A stretch of DNA of 64,000 nucleotides from JADKHR01 sp041917295 (GTDB taxonomy: Bacteria; Elusimicrobiota; Elusimicrobia; FEN-1173). The notes beneath the pieces are model-generated. The model saw only the letters and a program-made list of their open reading frames with translations. It was not told the origin of the DNA and made no database searches. The translations under genes were made by a program, and so were the position numbers. The stretch spans positions 62,001 to 126,000 of the forward strand of contig JAYRXX010000073.1 in the NCBI GenBank assembly GCA_041917295.1, read 5' to 3'. The first letter of the stretch is position 1. Every line of letters begins with the position of its first letter. Below, piece by piece: positions 42,571 through 50,833 of this stretch.

Positions 42571-43854
42571 TTAAAACGATTCGAGTTGTTTCAGCGGCTC
42601 CGGTTCGCCGATGAGCGACATGTAGTGGGCCATCGCAGCCGCGAAGTCACGCTGGGCGTCCAGCACACGAACATAGGTTTCCGCGGTGGAACCATCGAGT
42701 TCCAAAAAAGTTAAAAGATCCACTTGGCCCTTGCGGAAACCATTTTCCGCCTCTCCCAGCTGCGTCTCCAACTCGGCGATCAGACTTTTGGGATACTGTT
42801 GGATGGTCTGACGAGCCGCCTCGATCTCGACTAAGAGCCTGAGCATTTCCGCTTTTTGTTTTTGCTCCTCAAAACCCAGCTGCTTTTCTTCAGCGACCCT
42901 CTTTTGTTCCGCGCTCCTGATTCCAGCTCGATACAGGTTCCAGGAGGGAAGCGCCAGGCTTAAACCAAGACCGTATTCTTTCTCGGTTTCGCCGGCACGG
43001 GTCTCATCGTAAGAAGCGCCAATGGAGGGGTCCGGCAATTTGATCTTAGACGCCAATGCCTTTTCAAGTTCAGCACTTTTAACGGCAAGTTTTTGAACTC
43101 GTAAGTCGGGATTATTCTTCAAAAGCTGTGGCAGTGCGTTGTTTTTGTCCAATCCTTTCTCTCCCGAAAACCAGGGGACGTCGATGTCGGGATATTCCCC
43201 TGATTCCAGAGGGACGTAAATCTTGAGGCTCTCATAGGAACCTTCGAAGTGAGCTTTACTCTGAATGGCGTCGGAAGAGAGGTTGTTGAGATGGTTACGC
43301 ACGATGCGGCTCTCCGCCTTTCGCTGGGGGGTCGGGAACACCCGGCCCGATAAATAGTCTTGAATCAACTCAAAACGCATTTGGCGCTTTCCCGCAAACG
43401 CAGCCTTCCGCTGGTTGGTGGTGTAGTCGTAGGCAAGCTGAACAACATCGAGGGTGATTTGAGTCTGCATTGCCTCACGACGGATTTTCCAGGATTCCGA
43501 TTCCAAATCGAGAAGGTCACCTTGAAGGCCAAGCTTGCCCAGAAGGGGAAGGGGTTGAGCCAATGAAAATCCACGCGTTGGCCCCCTGACAGAATCCACT
43601 TTTTTTCTGCCGGCGGACAAATCCAATGAAAGTCCCGGCCAGGCGCGCGCCTGTGAGGCGGAAAAACGCGTTTGCTGGATGCGGGCATCTTGCGATCCGA
43701 GGAGTTGTGAATTTTTGAGGGCCACACCGACGAGATCGCCGAGCGTGCGTTTGCCCCCCATGGGACTTTTTTCTTGCGCCTGAACGTGGCCAATGGCCGA
43801 CAGAAGCCAAAAGGACAAAAGCAAAAACCTGGAATAATAATTGAATGACGACAT
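42571..43854 (-). CDS. czcC: CzcC-type outer-membrane efflux protein
   Basis: 427 residues. Signal peptide FLLLSFWLLSAIGHVQA, then OEP repeats: LGDLVGVALKNSQLLGSQDA, GLSLDLSAGRKKVDSVRG, FSLAQPLPLLGKLGLQGDLL, LLKNNPDLRVQKLAVKSAEL, FRKGQVDLLTFLELDGSTAE. The PLPLLGKLGLQ...DYTTNQRK stretch is typical of the CzcC branch. It pairs with CzcA at the outer membrane. Starts ATG 43854; the CzcI-like gene precedes it by 95 bases. Confidence 0.88.
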   Translation of the reverse strand: MSSFNYYSRFLLLSFWLLSAIGHVQAQEKSPMGGKRTLGDLVGVALKNSQLLGSQDARIQQTRFSASQARAWPGLSLDLSAGRKKVDSVRGPTRGFSLAQPLPLLGKLGLQGDLLDLESESWKIRREAMQTQITLDVVQLAYDYTTNQRKAAFAGKRQMRFELIQDYLSGRVFPTPQRKAESRIVRNHLNNLSSDAIQSKAHFEGSYESLKIYVPLESGEYPDIDVPWFSGEKGLDKNNALPQLLKNNPDLRVQKLAVKSAELEKALASKIKLPDPSIGASYDETRAGETEKEYGLGLSLALPSWNLYRAGIRSAEQKRVAEEKQLGFEEQKQKAEMLRLLVEIEAARQTIQQYPKSLIAELETQLGEAENGFRKGQVDLLTFLELDGSTAETYVRVLDAQRDFAAAMAHYMSLIGEPEPLKQLESF

Positions 43855-43949
43855 GAATGCTCCTTCGTGAGAAAATAGAACCGGCCTGGGCGCACCGATT
43901 AAACTGATGGCCGACGCTCAAAGCGCGTCTATGAAACTGAAGCGGTGCG

Positions 43950-44222
43950 TTAAGCGGAGAGGCGAGGGGGGTGGAAAATAGAGTGTTGCAGGAGAAGCGG
44001 GGGAGTGACAAAACTGTCAGGAACAATAATCTTGGGCGGCGCAACAACAACCGTGTGGGATGGCCCTCTGGGAACAATGTGAGGCCCGCAAGATTCATGG
44101 CAATTGCTCGACTGGGCAACCTGAGAATCCTGGTATCCCGCCAGGTCCGCCAAGCCGTCATAAACCACCAATCCCAACAAGACCACGCAGAGGAACTTGA
44201 AGAACCTGGTTTTAGCTTTCAC
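43950..44222 (-). CDS. CzcI-like small exported protein
   Basis: 90 residues, GTG 44222. Signal peptide or anchor FFKFLCVVLLGLVVYDGLAD, then QSSNCHESCGPHIVPRGP and a Pro-rich end LLQHSIFHPPRLSA. The order (first gene before czcC, signal peptide, Cys/His pair, ...HPPRLSA end) is that of CzcI proteins, which modulate czc expression in Cupriavidus. Function by position only. No strong ribosome site. Confidence 0.55.
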   Translation of the reverse strand: MKAKTRFFKFLCVVLLGLVVYDGLADLAGYQDSQVAQSSNCHESCGPHIVPRGPSHTVVVAPPKIIVPDSFVTPPLLLQHSIFHPPRLSA

Positions 44223-44273
44223 AGTTTACGCAGTGTACAAAATTATTTGCGCCGTGATTTTAGATTTCGCCAC

Positions 44274-44286
44274 GCGGACTGTCCGC
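44274..44286. promoter_or_regulatory. Palindrome in the divergent gap, operator candidate
   Basis: GCGGACTGTCCGC is an exact 6-1-6 palindrome in the 113-base space between the CzcI-like gene (minus) and the DUF6988-type gene (plus), where a repressor of either could bind. No clear -10/-35 pair could be placed around it. Confidence 0.35.
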
Positions 44287-44335
44287 CCAGTTGTAGTTTG
44301 TTAACTGCCCAACGAATCTGCGACAATTAATCGCA

Positions 44336-44950
44336 ATGCCAACGATTGAACAGTCCCTCGAAAAAGGCAAAAACCTTCAAGAGTTCATTTCCTCAACGGT
44401 TTATGGGGGCAGGGCCTCGTTTATCAACGAACAGAAAAACATCATTTTGCTTGCATATTTCGATTTGGCGATGGAACACCATCACTCGATTTTCCTCCTA
44501 ATCATTCAGAAAAACTTTGGGTCGGCGTTCGCCTTGTTACGCCCCTTGGTTGAAATCGTCTTCCGCGCGCATTGGGTGACCGGTTGCGCTTCTCAAATTC
44601 AAATTGATCGGATTCACAAAGATGAAAACTTCAGGTTCCCACGACCTAAGCAGATCTCTGCCTGTCTCGATACTGTTTTCAAAGCGGACGTTTTTTTTAG
44701 CACTTGGAAAAAGAGCGCCTGGGGCCCGTTAAATGATTTTGTCCACTCCGGTCTTTTGGCGTTGGGACGCCGGTTCTCCGGGCACAACGTACAACCAAAT
44801 TATTCCGAATCGGAAATAGCTGAGGCTGTGCGTTTCTCCAATGCTTCACTAATTTTGTTGGGTAAAATGTTTTTTACCCATTTTAATCGGACTGACGATG
44901 CAAAAGCGATTGAATCCTTCTTGGAACCAGATCCCCTCGAGCCCCAGTAA
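44336..44950 (+). CDS. DUF6988-type helical protein
   Basis: 204 residues, the only plus-strand gene of the right half. Helical throughout; NIILLAYFDLAMEHHHSIFL, FGSAFALLRPLVEIVFRAHW, WGPLNDFVHSGLLALGRRFS and PNYSESEIAEAVRFSNASLI match the DUF6988 pattern (E-HH-I, SAF-L-RPL-E, N-F-H-G, PNYS). No catalytic residue is established for this family; it is often found in mobile or defence-associated contexts. It lies at the border of the metal island and the prophage, its stop three bases from that of the convergent holin-like gene, so it may be prophage cargo. Start ATG 44336 without obvious ribosome site. Confidence 0.65.
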   Translation: MPTIEQSLEKGKNLQEFISSTVYGGRASFINEQKNIILLAYFDLAMEHHHSIFLLIIQKNFGSAFALLRPLVEIVFRAHWVTGCASQIQIDRIHKDENFRFPRPKQISACLDTVFKADVFFSTWKKSAWGPLNDFVHSGLLALGRRFSGHNVQPNYSESEIAEAVRFSNASLILLGKMFFTHFNRTDDAKAIESFLEPDPLEPQ

Positions 44951-44953
44951 GGA

Positions 44954-45208
44954 TTACAACCACTCCAATTTCAAACGCACCTTTGCCCAGTTGAGCGCGG
45001 TCGCGATGGCACCGGTGACCATGATGGTGGCCCCAGCTTCCAGTTTCGCCATGTCAACCGTGACCCCCAGGCCCTGGAGAACCGTCGCCACTTTGACCGA
45101 AGTCAGAAGGCCGATCAGGGCCGCCACCGCCGCTTTAACGCCCTTCTTGACCCCTCTGCTCAGAATCCATCCTGTGAACAGCCCGCTGATTTTGTCCTTT
45201 AGTCCCAT
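44954..45208 (-). CDS. Holin-like small membrane protein of the prophage
   Basis: 84 residues, ATG 45208 with AAGGAGG upstream. Two hydrophobic segments (KAAVAALIGLLTSVKVATVL, ATIMVTGAIATALNWAKV) around a glycine-rich turn, basic N-terminus. Position after the lysozyme and at the end of the structural operon fits a holin. Alternative: a small membrane protein with no role in lysis. Confidence 0.6.
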   Translation of the reverse strand: MGLKDKISGLFTGWILSRGVKKGVKAAVAALIGLLTSVKVATVLQGLGVTVDMAKLEAGATIMVTGAIATALNWAKVRLKLEWL

Positions 45209-45317
45209 GTGATTCCTCCTTGTTTGGTTTTGAAAAAGTCGGCAGAACGATCTTGATCGTGAGGAACCGGAGGAAGAATTTCCATCCGCCCTCTTTCAGT
45301 CGATCGAGAACCCGCAT
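45135..45317 (-). CDS. Possible small phage ORF coupled to the lysozyme gene
   Basis: ATG 45317 overlaps the lysozyme stop as TGATG and opens 60 codons: MRVLDRLKEGGWKFFLRFLT, then IKIVLPTFSKPNKEE, then a polar tail that overlaps the holin-like gene in another frame. The first 35 residues look like a small amphipathic or membrane peptide and otherwise the 108-base gap would be empty. Could be a spanin- or holin-related peptide; may also be chance. Confidence 0.35.
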   Translation of the reverse strand: MRVLDRLKEGGWKFFLRFLTIKIVLPTFSKPNKEESHGTKGQNQRAVHRMDSEQRGQEGR

Positions 45318-45838
45318 CAACGTTTCGGCCAGGCCAGGTAGAGGACCTCGGCCAGGCTGAACATCCGCCGCATCCATCCCAGGGCGAATTTCCAAAGGGT
45401 CGGGTTGTTCAGAATCAGCTTCATGTAGTTGACCGCCCTTTGGGCCAGGATGTTGCGCAGGATTCGATGCTCGGGGTGGCTGTCTACCGCCTTAAGAGTG
45501 ACAGGCCCGAGGACTCCATCGGTTTCCACACCCACGCAGAGTTGAAGAATTTTAACGGAGGTCTTCACTCCCATGTTCACAGCGCCGTCAAAGACCGCCA
45601 GAGCCACCCGCTGGGGCAGATCGTCGCATCGACAGGCGGTCCAGTAGTCCCTTCGATAGATTTCCTTGGCTTTGTCCAGCGTCAGGTTTTTGATATCGAC
45701 GGTGGGGTAGGCCTTCTTGGAAATCCCGTATTTGGTCTCACCGCCGGGGTCCGCAGGGTCGTTCACGTAGCCGCCTTCGGTCTGGAGAATCCAGTCGGAG
45801 GCCAACTGCCATAAATCTTGGGTCGGAAGGTCAGTCAT
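45317..45838 (-). CDS. Phage endolysin, glycoside hydrolase family 108
   Basis: 173 residues. The GH108 signature is clear: LQTEGGYVNDPADPGGETKY followed by GISKKAYP, with the catalytic Glu in the EGGY motif; the C-terminal half has ALAVFDGAVNMGVKTSVKIL, GVETDGVLGPVTLKAVDSHP (PG-binding domain 3). It cleaves peptidoglycan at the end of the lytic cycle. Genes on both sides are small membrane proteins, giving a lysis cassette. Confidence 0.93.
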   Translation of the reverse strand: MTDLPTQDLWQLASDWILQTEGGYVNDPADPGGETKYGISKKAYPTVDIKNLTLDKAKEIYRRDYWTACRCDDLPQRVALAVFDGAVNMGVKTSVKILQLCVGVETDGVLGPVTLKAVDSHPEHRILRNILAQRAVNYMKLILNNPTLWKFALGWMRRMFSLAEVLYLAWPKR

Positions 45839-45840
45839 GG

Positions 45841-46155
45841 CTATTTTCCCCGCAGGTATTGGATGACGAGGGGGCCCAGGAGCCCCGTCAGGACAGAGAT
45901 CAATGTGGCGAAGTTTTTCATCCCGGTTTCCAGGGCCGTGAACCGACCCTCTTCTTTGGTCTGGATGGCCCCGATCTTTTCCGTCATCATGGTTTTGATC
46001 TTCTCCAGCTCGCGGTCGATGACGGAGTGTTCCCGCTTGTTTTCATCGATCTTGGACCAAGCCGCGATCATTTGGCGTTTCACCTCGTCGATCTGGTGTT
46101 CGAGGTCCTTTTGCCAGGCCTGCATCAAATCCTTATCCGAACTGCCCTTTGCCAT
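45841..46155 (-). CDS. Coiled-coil tail-anchored phage protein (XhlA/holin-helper-like)
   Basis: 104 residues: a long coiled coil (LEHQIDEVKRQMIAAWSKID, ENKREHSVIDRELEKIKTMM) and one C-terminal helix (FATLISVLTGLLGPLVIQYL) followed by RGK. This is the plan of haemolysin XhlA-like and other phage lysis accessory proteins. Two bases upstream of the lysozyme gene. Confidence 0.65.
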   Translation of the reverse strand: MAKGSSDKDLMQAWQKDLEHQIDEVKRQMIAAWSKIDENKREHSVIDRELEKIKTMMTEKIGAIQTKEEGRFTALETGMKNFATLISVLTGLLGPLVIQYLRGK

Positions 46156-46164
46156 CGGTCGCTC

Positions 46165-47637
46165 CTATTGCCAGAATTCCGGCACTTTAAATCCCAGGCA
46201 CACCGCCCGAACAACCATGGTTGCGGTGGTCACGTGGTATTGAAACCGGCGGAGATCGTCTAAAAGAATCTCAGCCTGGCCGGAACTGCCGGCGCCGTTG
46301 ACCTCAAAGGTCCCCGCGGTGCCGACCCCAAAATCAAACCCGCCGGCATAAGCAGCCCCGAAGGGTCGGAAGTTCAGCGTTCCTCCGCCGTTGGCCAGGC
46401 CCAGGATAAAACTGAGCCGCCCGCGGGTCCGAAGCGTCGGGGTGGTGGTCAAAGGCAGAGTCGCCGTAGTCCAGACGTTGGCCGGCGTCGTTCCGTTTAT
46501 GGCCCGGTCCGCCACAACGGAGACGTTGTCTCGCCAGAGAAATTGATCGAAGAGAATCTCAAAATCCCTGAGGTTGGAGCCGGCATCGTTGAACACGAAC
46601 CCGATCCGCTTTCTGCGTGTGTAGGTCGCCGGCAGGGTTGGGGTCGTAAAATTGGTCGACAGGAGGAACCCGCCGCCCGTATAGTCGGCCTTCCAGATTC
46701 GATAGATCGCGTACCAGGTCGACGCCGCCTCGGCCCCCGCATCTCGGCCATTCAGCCCGGAGACCGTGATGTCGGCCACACCGTTGACGTTGATGTCGGG
46801 CCCGATCCGGTCCGCCGTGATACGGACTTGAAAATTCGGGTTCGTGACGTCCCGGACGATTCTCAGGTTATGACTTGGAGCCATCAGGAAAGGGTCCGTT
46901 ATCACAGACCCGATTTGGACGCTCGCCCCAATCACCATCGACCCGGAGACAACCCCCGCCGTCAGTGACGGAATAAACTGAGGATCGTCAGGCGGAAAGA
47001 AATCCAAGGTGTCCCGGGCGGCCTGACGCATCTGAGGCGGGATGATGTAGAGGAAAATCGAATCGACGTTCACGACGCCGATGAAATCGGACGGGCTTAT
47101 CTCAAGGCGGACGGAGAGTGCCGTGGGCGCTCCACCCATAGTGAAGCTGACCGAGAGTTTCCCAAAGAGACCGTCACCGGAATGAAATCCGCTGAAGGCC
47201 GTGGTCACCCCGTCCGTCACGGAGACCCTCACCTTGTTGGCGTTGGAGGCACGGACTTTGGCGCCCACAAATACCGTGAGCCCCGCATACCTGGCCGGAA
47301 TCACGATGTCCTGCTTGATTTTCAGGAAAGAGTTGGACGAGCCAGACGATGTAATGTTGACCCTCTTGCTGTATTGCCCGGACTGAAAGACCGCCCCGTC
47401 CCGGGAAATGTCCGCGGTGGGGAGAGAGGTCCCGCTCTTCTCCAAAACCCATCCGTCCGCCAGGCCGGTCCCGTTGGCGGGGTTCGAAAAAGACGTCCCC
47501 ACGCTCCAGGACTCGAACCCGCCGTTGCCGATGCGGTTTTGGCGGGCCAGGGCCTCCAAAAAGTCCCAGTTGTCCATGTATTTGTCGGCATCGGGCCAGT
47601 TCCCGGGGCCGTTTAAGAGGCGAAAAGGCACCGTCAC
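46165..47637 (-). CDS. Prophage receptor-binding/tail-tip protein
   Basis: 490 residues, GTG 47637 overlapping the preceding stop (GTGA). N-terminal segment LLNGPGNWPDADKYMDNWDF, then two carbohydrate-binding-module-like jelly rolls (GNGGFESWSVGTSFSNPANG, DSIFLYIIPP; the 'NGGFEsW' start is typical of CBM4/9-like domains), then a beta-rich C-terminus. Last structural gene before the lysis cassette, the usual place for a receptor-binding protein or fibre. Host ligand unknown. Confidence 0.65.
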   Translation of the reverse strand: MTVPFRLLNGPGNWPDADKYMDNWDFLEALARQNRIGNGGFESWSVGTSFSNPANGTGLADGWVLEKSGTSLPTADISRDGAVFQSGQYSKRVNITSSGSSNSFLKIKQDIVIPARYAGLTVFVGAKVRASNANKVRVSVTDGVTTAFSGFHSGDGLFGKLSVSFTMGGAPTALSVRLEISPSDFIGVVNVDSIFLYIIPPQMRQAARDTLDFFPPDDPQFIPSLTAGVVSGSMVIGASVQIGSVITDPFLMAPSHNLRIVRDVTNPNFQVRITADRIGPDINVNGVADITVSGLNGRDAGAEAASTWYAIYRIWKADYTGGGFLLSTNFTTPTLPATYTRRKRIGFVFNDAGSNLRDFEILFDQFLWRDNVSVVADRAINGTTPANVWTTATLPLTTTPTLRTRGRLSFILGLANGGGTLNFRPFGAAYAGGFDFGVGTAGTFEVNGAGSSGQAEILLDDLRRFQYHVTTATMVVRAVCLGFKVPEFWQ

Positions 47638-50060
47638 GACACCACCTCTTCAAGTTCGAACTCCGAGACCTTGTTTTCGTATTCGTGGCGGAATCCCAGG
47701 ACTTTGCAGACCAGTTCATTGGCCATCTGGTCGGAACCACCCCAATGATGGATATCGGTCTGGCCCAAATAAACGTCGGTGTCGCCGTGGCGCCACTTTT
47801 TGGGTGATTCGTTGTCAAAGAAATCCACGCGGACGGTGTCGCTCACGTCCAGCCAAGGCAAGACCTTCGTCTTGACCTTAAACCGACGCCTTTGTTTGCC
47901 GTAGTAGTTGAAAAAGGCGATGGCAGTCCCGGTGGCGATATCCACGTCCTCTTTGATCAGGATGTCGCCGCCGGAAATGGACAGCCGGCGCTTGGCGAAC
48001 CGGGAGCCGGGGGTCAGAGGATTTTGTCCATCGTCTTTGACCGTGGTTGAAAACGCACCATACTCCGCTTTGATCTCACTAAAAATGCGGTCGTAGCCGT
48101 TTTGAAACTGCGTGATGTCCAGGATGTTCTTGTCGTAGGAGAGAACCTCGTCGATTCCCGTGTCCACGGTCCGGGAGCGGAAGAAAAAGGTCTCGTCTTC
48201 TTTGAACCCCCATTCGTAGTTGGACATTTGGCCCAGGGCCTTGATGGCGTCAAAGACCGTTTTGTCCGTGAAATTGGCCAGGGTCACGAGCGTGGCGTTG
48301 GCTTTAAACGGGATCACAATGCTGTGGACCTGGGGAAACCCGTTTTCCAGAGTGGCCAGGAACGGGAACTCCGCTTTGATTTTGATGAACCGCTTGAGAG
48401 CAGAGACAATCTGGTTGTTGGGCCCCAGCGGGACGTAGGGATCAAAGGACAACCCGTCGTTGCTGACCGCGGTCGAAAAATTGACCTGGCCGCCGTTTAC
48501 GTCCTGGCTGATGGACGCCTGGCCCCACTGGATGACGCTCACGGTGTCGAAGACCTGGCTTTCGTAGGAGGCGTTCAGGGGATTCCTGGGAACTTTCACG
48601 TCGTCAAAATCCACCGTCCACGCGGTGCTTTCCGCGATCACCACATACCCGAATACGGAAACCGCGATGGCCGGGGGCGACGTCACGGCGCTTACCGCAA
48701 AAACACCGTCGTAGAACACCTTGACCAAGCCGCTGGCGTATCGTTCCAAGCGAAGGACGTGCTCCGTTTGGCCGTAGTTGAAGTTAAAAGCTGTAGCGAT
48801 CACGATGTTGCCTTGGGTAATGTTGATGTCGCCGAAATTCCCGCCCCGGTCAAACACCCGGATGGTGTGGTCGGTAGTGAACTGAAAGTCGAACCGGTTG
48901 TTGTTTTGGAGCGGGATGGCGGCGTTCAATTTGAACTTTGTCTCCCAAACGCCGACGACCCCAGCGGTGGGGCTTGTCCACGACATGGCGTTATAAGTGA
49001 AAGGCCCGCCAAAGGGCACAGTCGGCGCCAGCCGGACGCGGCCTCCCACAAGCGTTGCACCGCCGGGGTCCGTGATGCTCCAGCCGGTTAATACGGGTCC
49101 GTTAAAATCGTCCACGAGGTTTAAGAAATCCGGGATCAGGTCTCCGGGCACTTGATCCGTAGTCACCCCGGACTTTATTCCAGCTGCCCATTGACCCTGG
49201 GTGTCGATGGTGAAGTTCAATGTAGGAATGTTTGGAAAAATGACCGTGTCGACATTCTGCGAGGCCGGCGGTATCCCGGCCTCCGTCAACAGGTCTTTGA
49301 CCAGGTTTTCAACGAACTGATTTTGTTTCCAGATTCGGTAGGACGCCCGGACGACCACACCGTTGGCCGGTGGAATACCAAAGGTGATCGTTGCCCCGGA
49401 GGTTGGAGCATTCAGATTCGACACGTCGTAGTCTTTCCCGGGAGACTGCGTGATGCCGTTCAGGGAAACTTCGTCGATGATCCCGACGCCGGGGTTGAGA
49501 GTCGTAAAAGCGGTGGTGGCGCCGTTTCCCACGCCCAAACTCTCCTCCACCACCTTGTTCGACACGTTTTCAGCGTCCGCGTTCTGAAGCAGGGTTTCCA
49601 AGCCGTGGATGGTAATCTGGATTTGGTCGTTCAGGGTGTCCGAGGTTAACTCTACGGCGAGGCCGGTGAACACCGTGACGGATTCGACCGTTCCATCGGA
49701 CAGACGAAACCCCAACCGAATCTGAAACTTGGTCCAAAAGGGCTCATACCCATGAACGGGCGAGCTGGCATCCTGGGCGAACCGGCCTGAGCGGTTGTCG
49801 GACTTCCAACGGTGGTCGTCGTCCTTCAAAACCAGATTGAGGTTCGATACCCTGAATTCGTTCAGTTTGTCGGTGTCCAGCTTCCCCGTAATGGCGGCCA
49901 GGTTCACGACTTCGTTTTCCGGCACCCGGGTCCAACCGACTTCCCACGTGTAGACCTTCGTGGACTCCACCCAATACCGCCTTTTGAAATAGACCTCGCG
50001 GACGATTTCGGTTGAGGGAGCGGCCAGGGCCTCCTTAAACTTTTGGGAAACGGTCTTCAT
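47634..50060 (-). CDS. Prophage tail-tip hub/baseplate protein
   Basis: 808 residues from ATG 50060, which overlaps the preceding stop as TGATG and has AAGGAA upstream. N-terminal quarter (FKEALAAPSTEIVREVYFKR, ITIHGLETLLQNADAENVSN, with TLNPGVGIIDEVSLNGITQS) resembles the hub domains of siphophage tail proteins, a jelly-roll insertion follows (VDDFNGPVLTGWSITDPGG), and the C-terminal part (FDAIKALGQMSNYEWGFKED, DISGG-like segments, KVKTKVLPWLDVSDTVRVDF) is hub-like again. It would form the tail-tip platform that carries the receptor-binding protein. Confidence 0.65.
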   Translation of the reverse strand: MKTVSQKFKEALAAPSTEIVREVYFKRRYWVESTKVYTWEVGWTRVPENEVVNLAAITGKLDTDKLNEFRVSNLNLVLKDDDHRWKSDNRSGRFAQDASSPVHGYEPFWTKFQIRLGFRLSDGTVESVTVFTGLAVELTSDTLNDQIQITIHGLETLLQNADAENVSNKVVEESLGVGNGATTAFTTLNPGVGIIDEVSLNGITQSPGKDYDVSNLNAPTSGATITFGIPPANGVVVRASYRIWKQNQFVENLVKDLLTEAGIPPASQNVDTVIFPNIPTLNFTIDTQGQWAAGIKSGVTTDQVPGDLIPDFLNLVDDFNGPVLTGWSITDPGGATLVGGRVRLAPTVPFGGPFTYNAMSWTSPTAGVVGVWETKFKLNAAIPLQNNNRFDFQFTTDHTIRVFDRGGNFGDINITQGNIVIATAFNFNYGQTEHVLRLERYASGLVKVFYDGVFAVSAVTSPPAIAVSVFGYVVIAESTAWTVDFDDVKVPRNPLNASYESQVFDTVSVIQWGQASISQDVNGGQVNFSTAVSNDGLSFDPYVPLGPNNQIVSALKRFIKIKAEFPFLATLENGFPQVHSIVIPFKANATLVTLANFTDKTVFDAIKALGQMSNYEWGFKEDETFFFRSRTVDTGIDEVLSYDKNILDITQFQNGYDRIFSEIKAEYGAFSTTVKDDGQNPLTPGSRFAKRRLSISGGDILIKEDVDIATGTAIAFFNYYGKQRRRFKVKTKVLPWLDVSDTVRVDFFDNESPKKWRHGDTDVYLGQTDIHHWGGSDQMANELVCKVLGFRHEYENKVSEFELEEVVS

Positions 50061-50830
50061 CAAACTTCCTTAAGCTCCAGATCCACATCAAACCCGGCGC
50101 CTTTGTAGGAGCTCACGTATTTGGCTTTCCAAGGGCTCGTCCAATGAACGTAAAAGAGGTCCTGGGGCCGGTCCACGGGTTCCGGGTGCCACAGGAAGGG
50201 GAGACCTTCTTCTTTTAAGGCGAGCAGTTGGTCGTGAAGAGCCTGGGTGATATATTTGAATCCCACCCTGGCCTCGTATTTCTGTGTCCGGTTGGGGGAA
50301 TGGCGGATGATCATCTGGTGCATGGCGCCATCGCCCAGGATCAGCTCTTTAGCTTTTTCCCTGAACTTGACGTCGTATTGGTCGGGCCCAGCGCCCAGGT
50401 CCAGTTTTAATGCGCCAATGGCCAGCTCGCCTATGAATTTTTCCTGGTTAGGTGTCTGGGTCCTGACCAATTCAAAATGGACGCGCGTGGTTGTGACGGG
50501 GGCAAAGCTCCTGACCAGGTTGGCTTCCGTTTGCCCCAACACGGCGAAATAGTTCACCAGGGTCGTGCCGTTCCAATAAAAGAAGCTCAGGTCTTTCACG
50601 TTGGTGTTGAGCATGAAAAAGGTATCGATCGTCCGCGGCACCGGGGTCGACCCTTCGTAAAAATCGATGTCGATGGCGGCGACGTTCCCGTCCGTTCCCT
50701 GACCCTGGGAAATCCATTTGGAGTTTCTGTCCCGGTCCAAAAGGTAGGCTTTTGCGCTGTTGTTGGACGCGACGGAGAGAATGGATTCCGGCATCAAATA
50801 GTTCTTGCTGTATATTTTGGGGGTCGACAT
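50060..50830 (-). CDS. Prophage distal tail protein
   Basis: 256 residues. No catalytic motif; beta-rich, with DRDRNSKWISQGQGTDGNVA, FLRRVD-free region TIDTFFMLNTNVKDLSFFYW and HWTSPWKAKYVSSYKGAGFD at the end. Position between the tape measure and the hub is that of the distal tail (Dit-like) protein. Assignment rests on gene order. Confidence 0.55.
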   Translation of the reverse strand: MSTPKIYSKNYLMPESILSVASNNSAKAYLLDRDRNSKWISQGQGTDGNVAAIDIDFYEGSTPVPRTIDTFFMLNTNVKDLSFFYWNGTTLVNYFAVLGQTEANLVRSFAPVTTTRVHFELVRTQTPNQEKFIGELAIGALKLDLGAGPDQYDVKFREKAKELILGDGAMHQMIIRHSPNRTQKYEARVGFKYITQALHDQLLALKEEGLPFLWHPEPVDRPQDLFYVHWTSPWKAKYVSSYKGAGFDVDLELKEV

Positions 50831-50833
50831 GGT

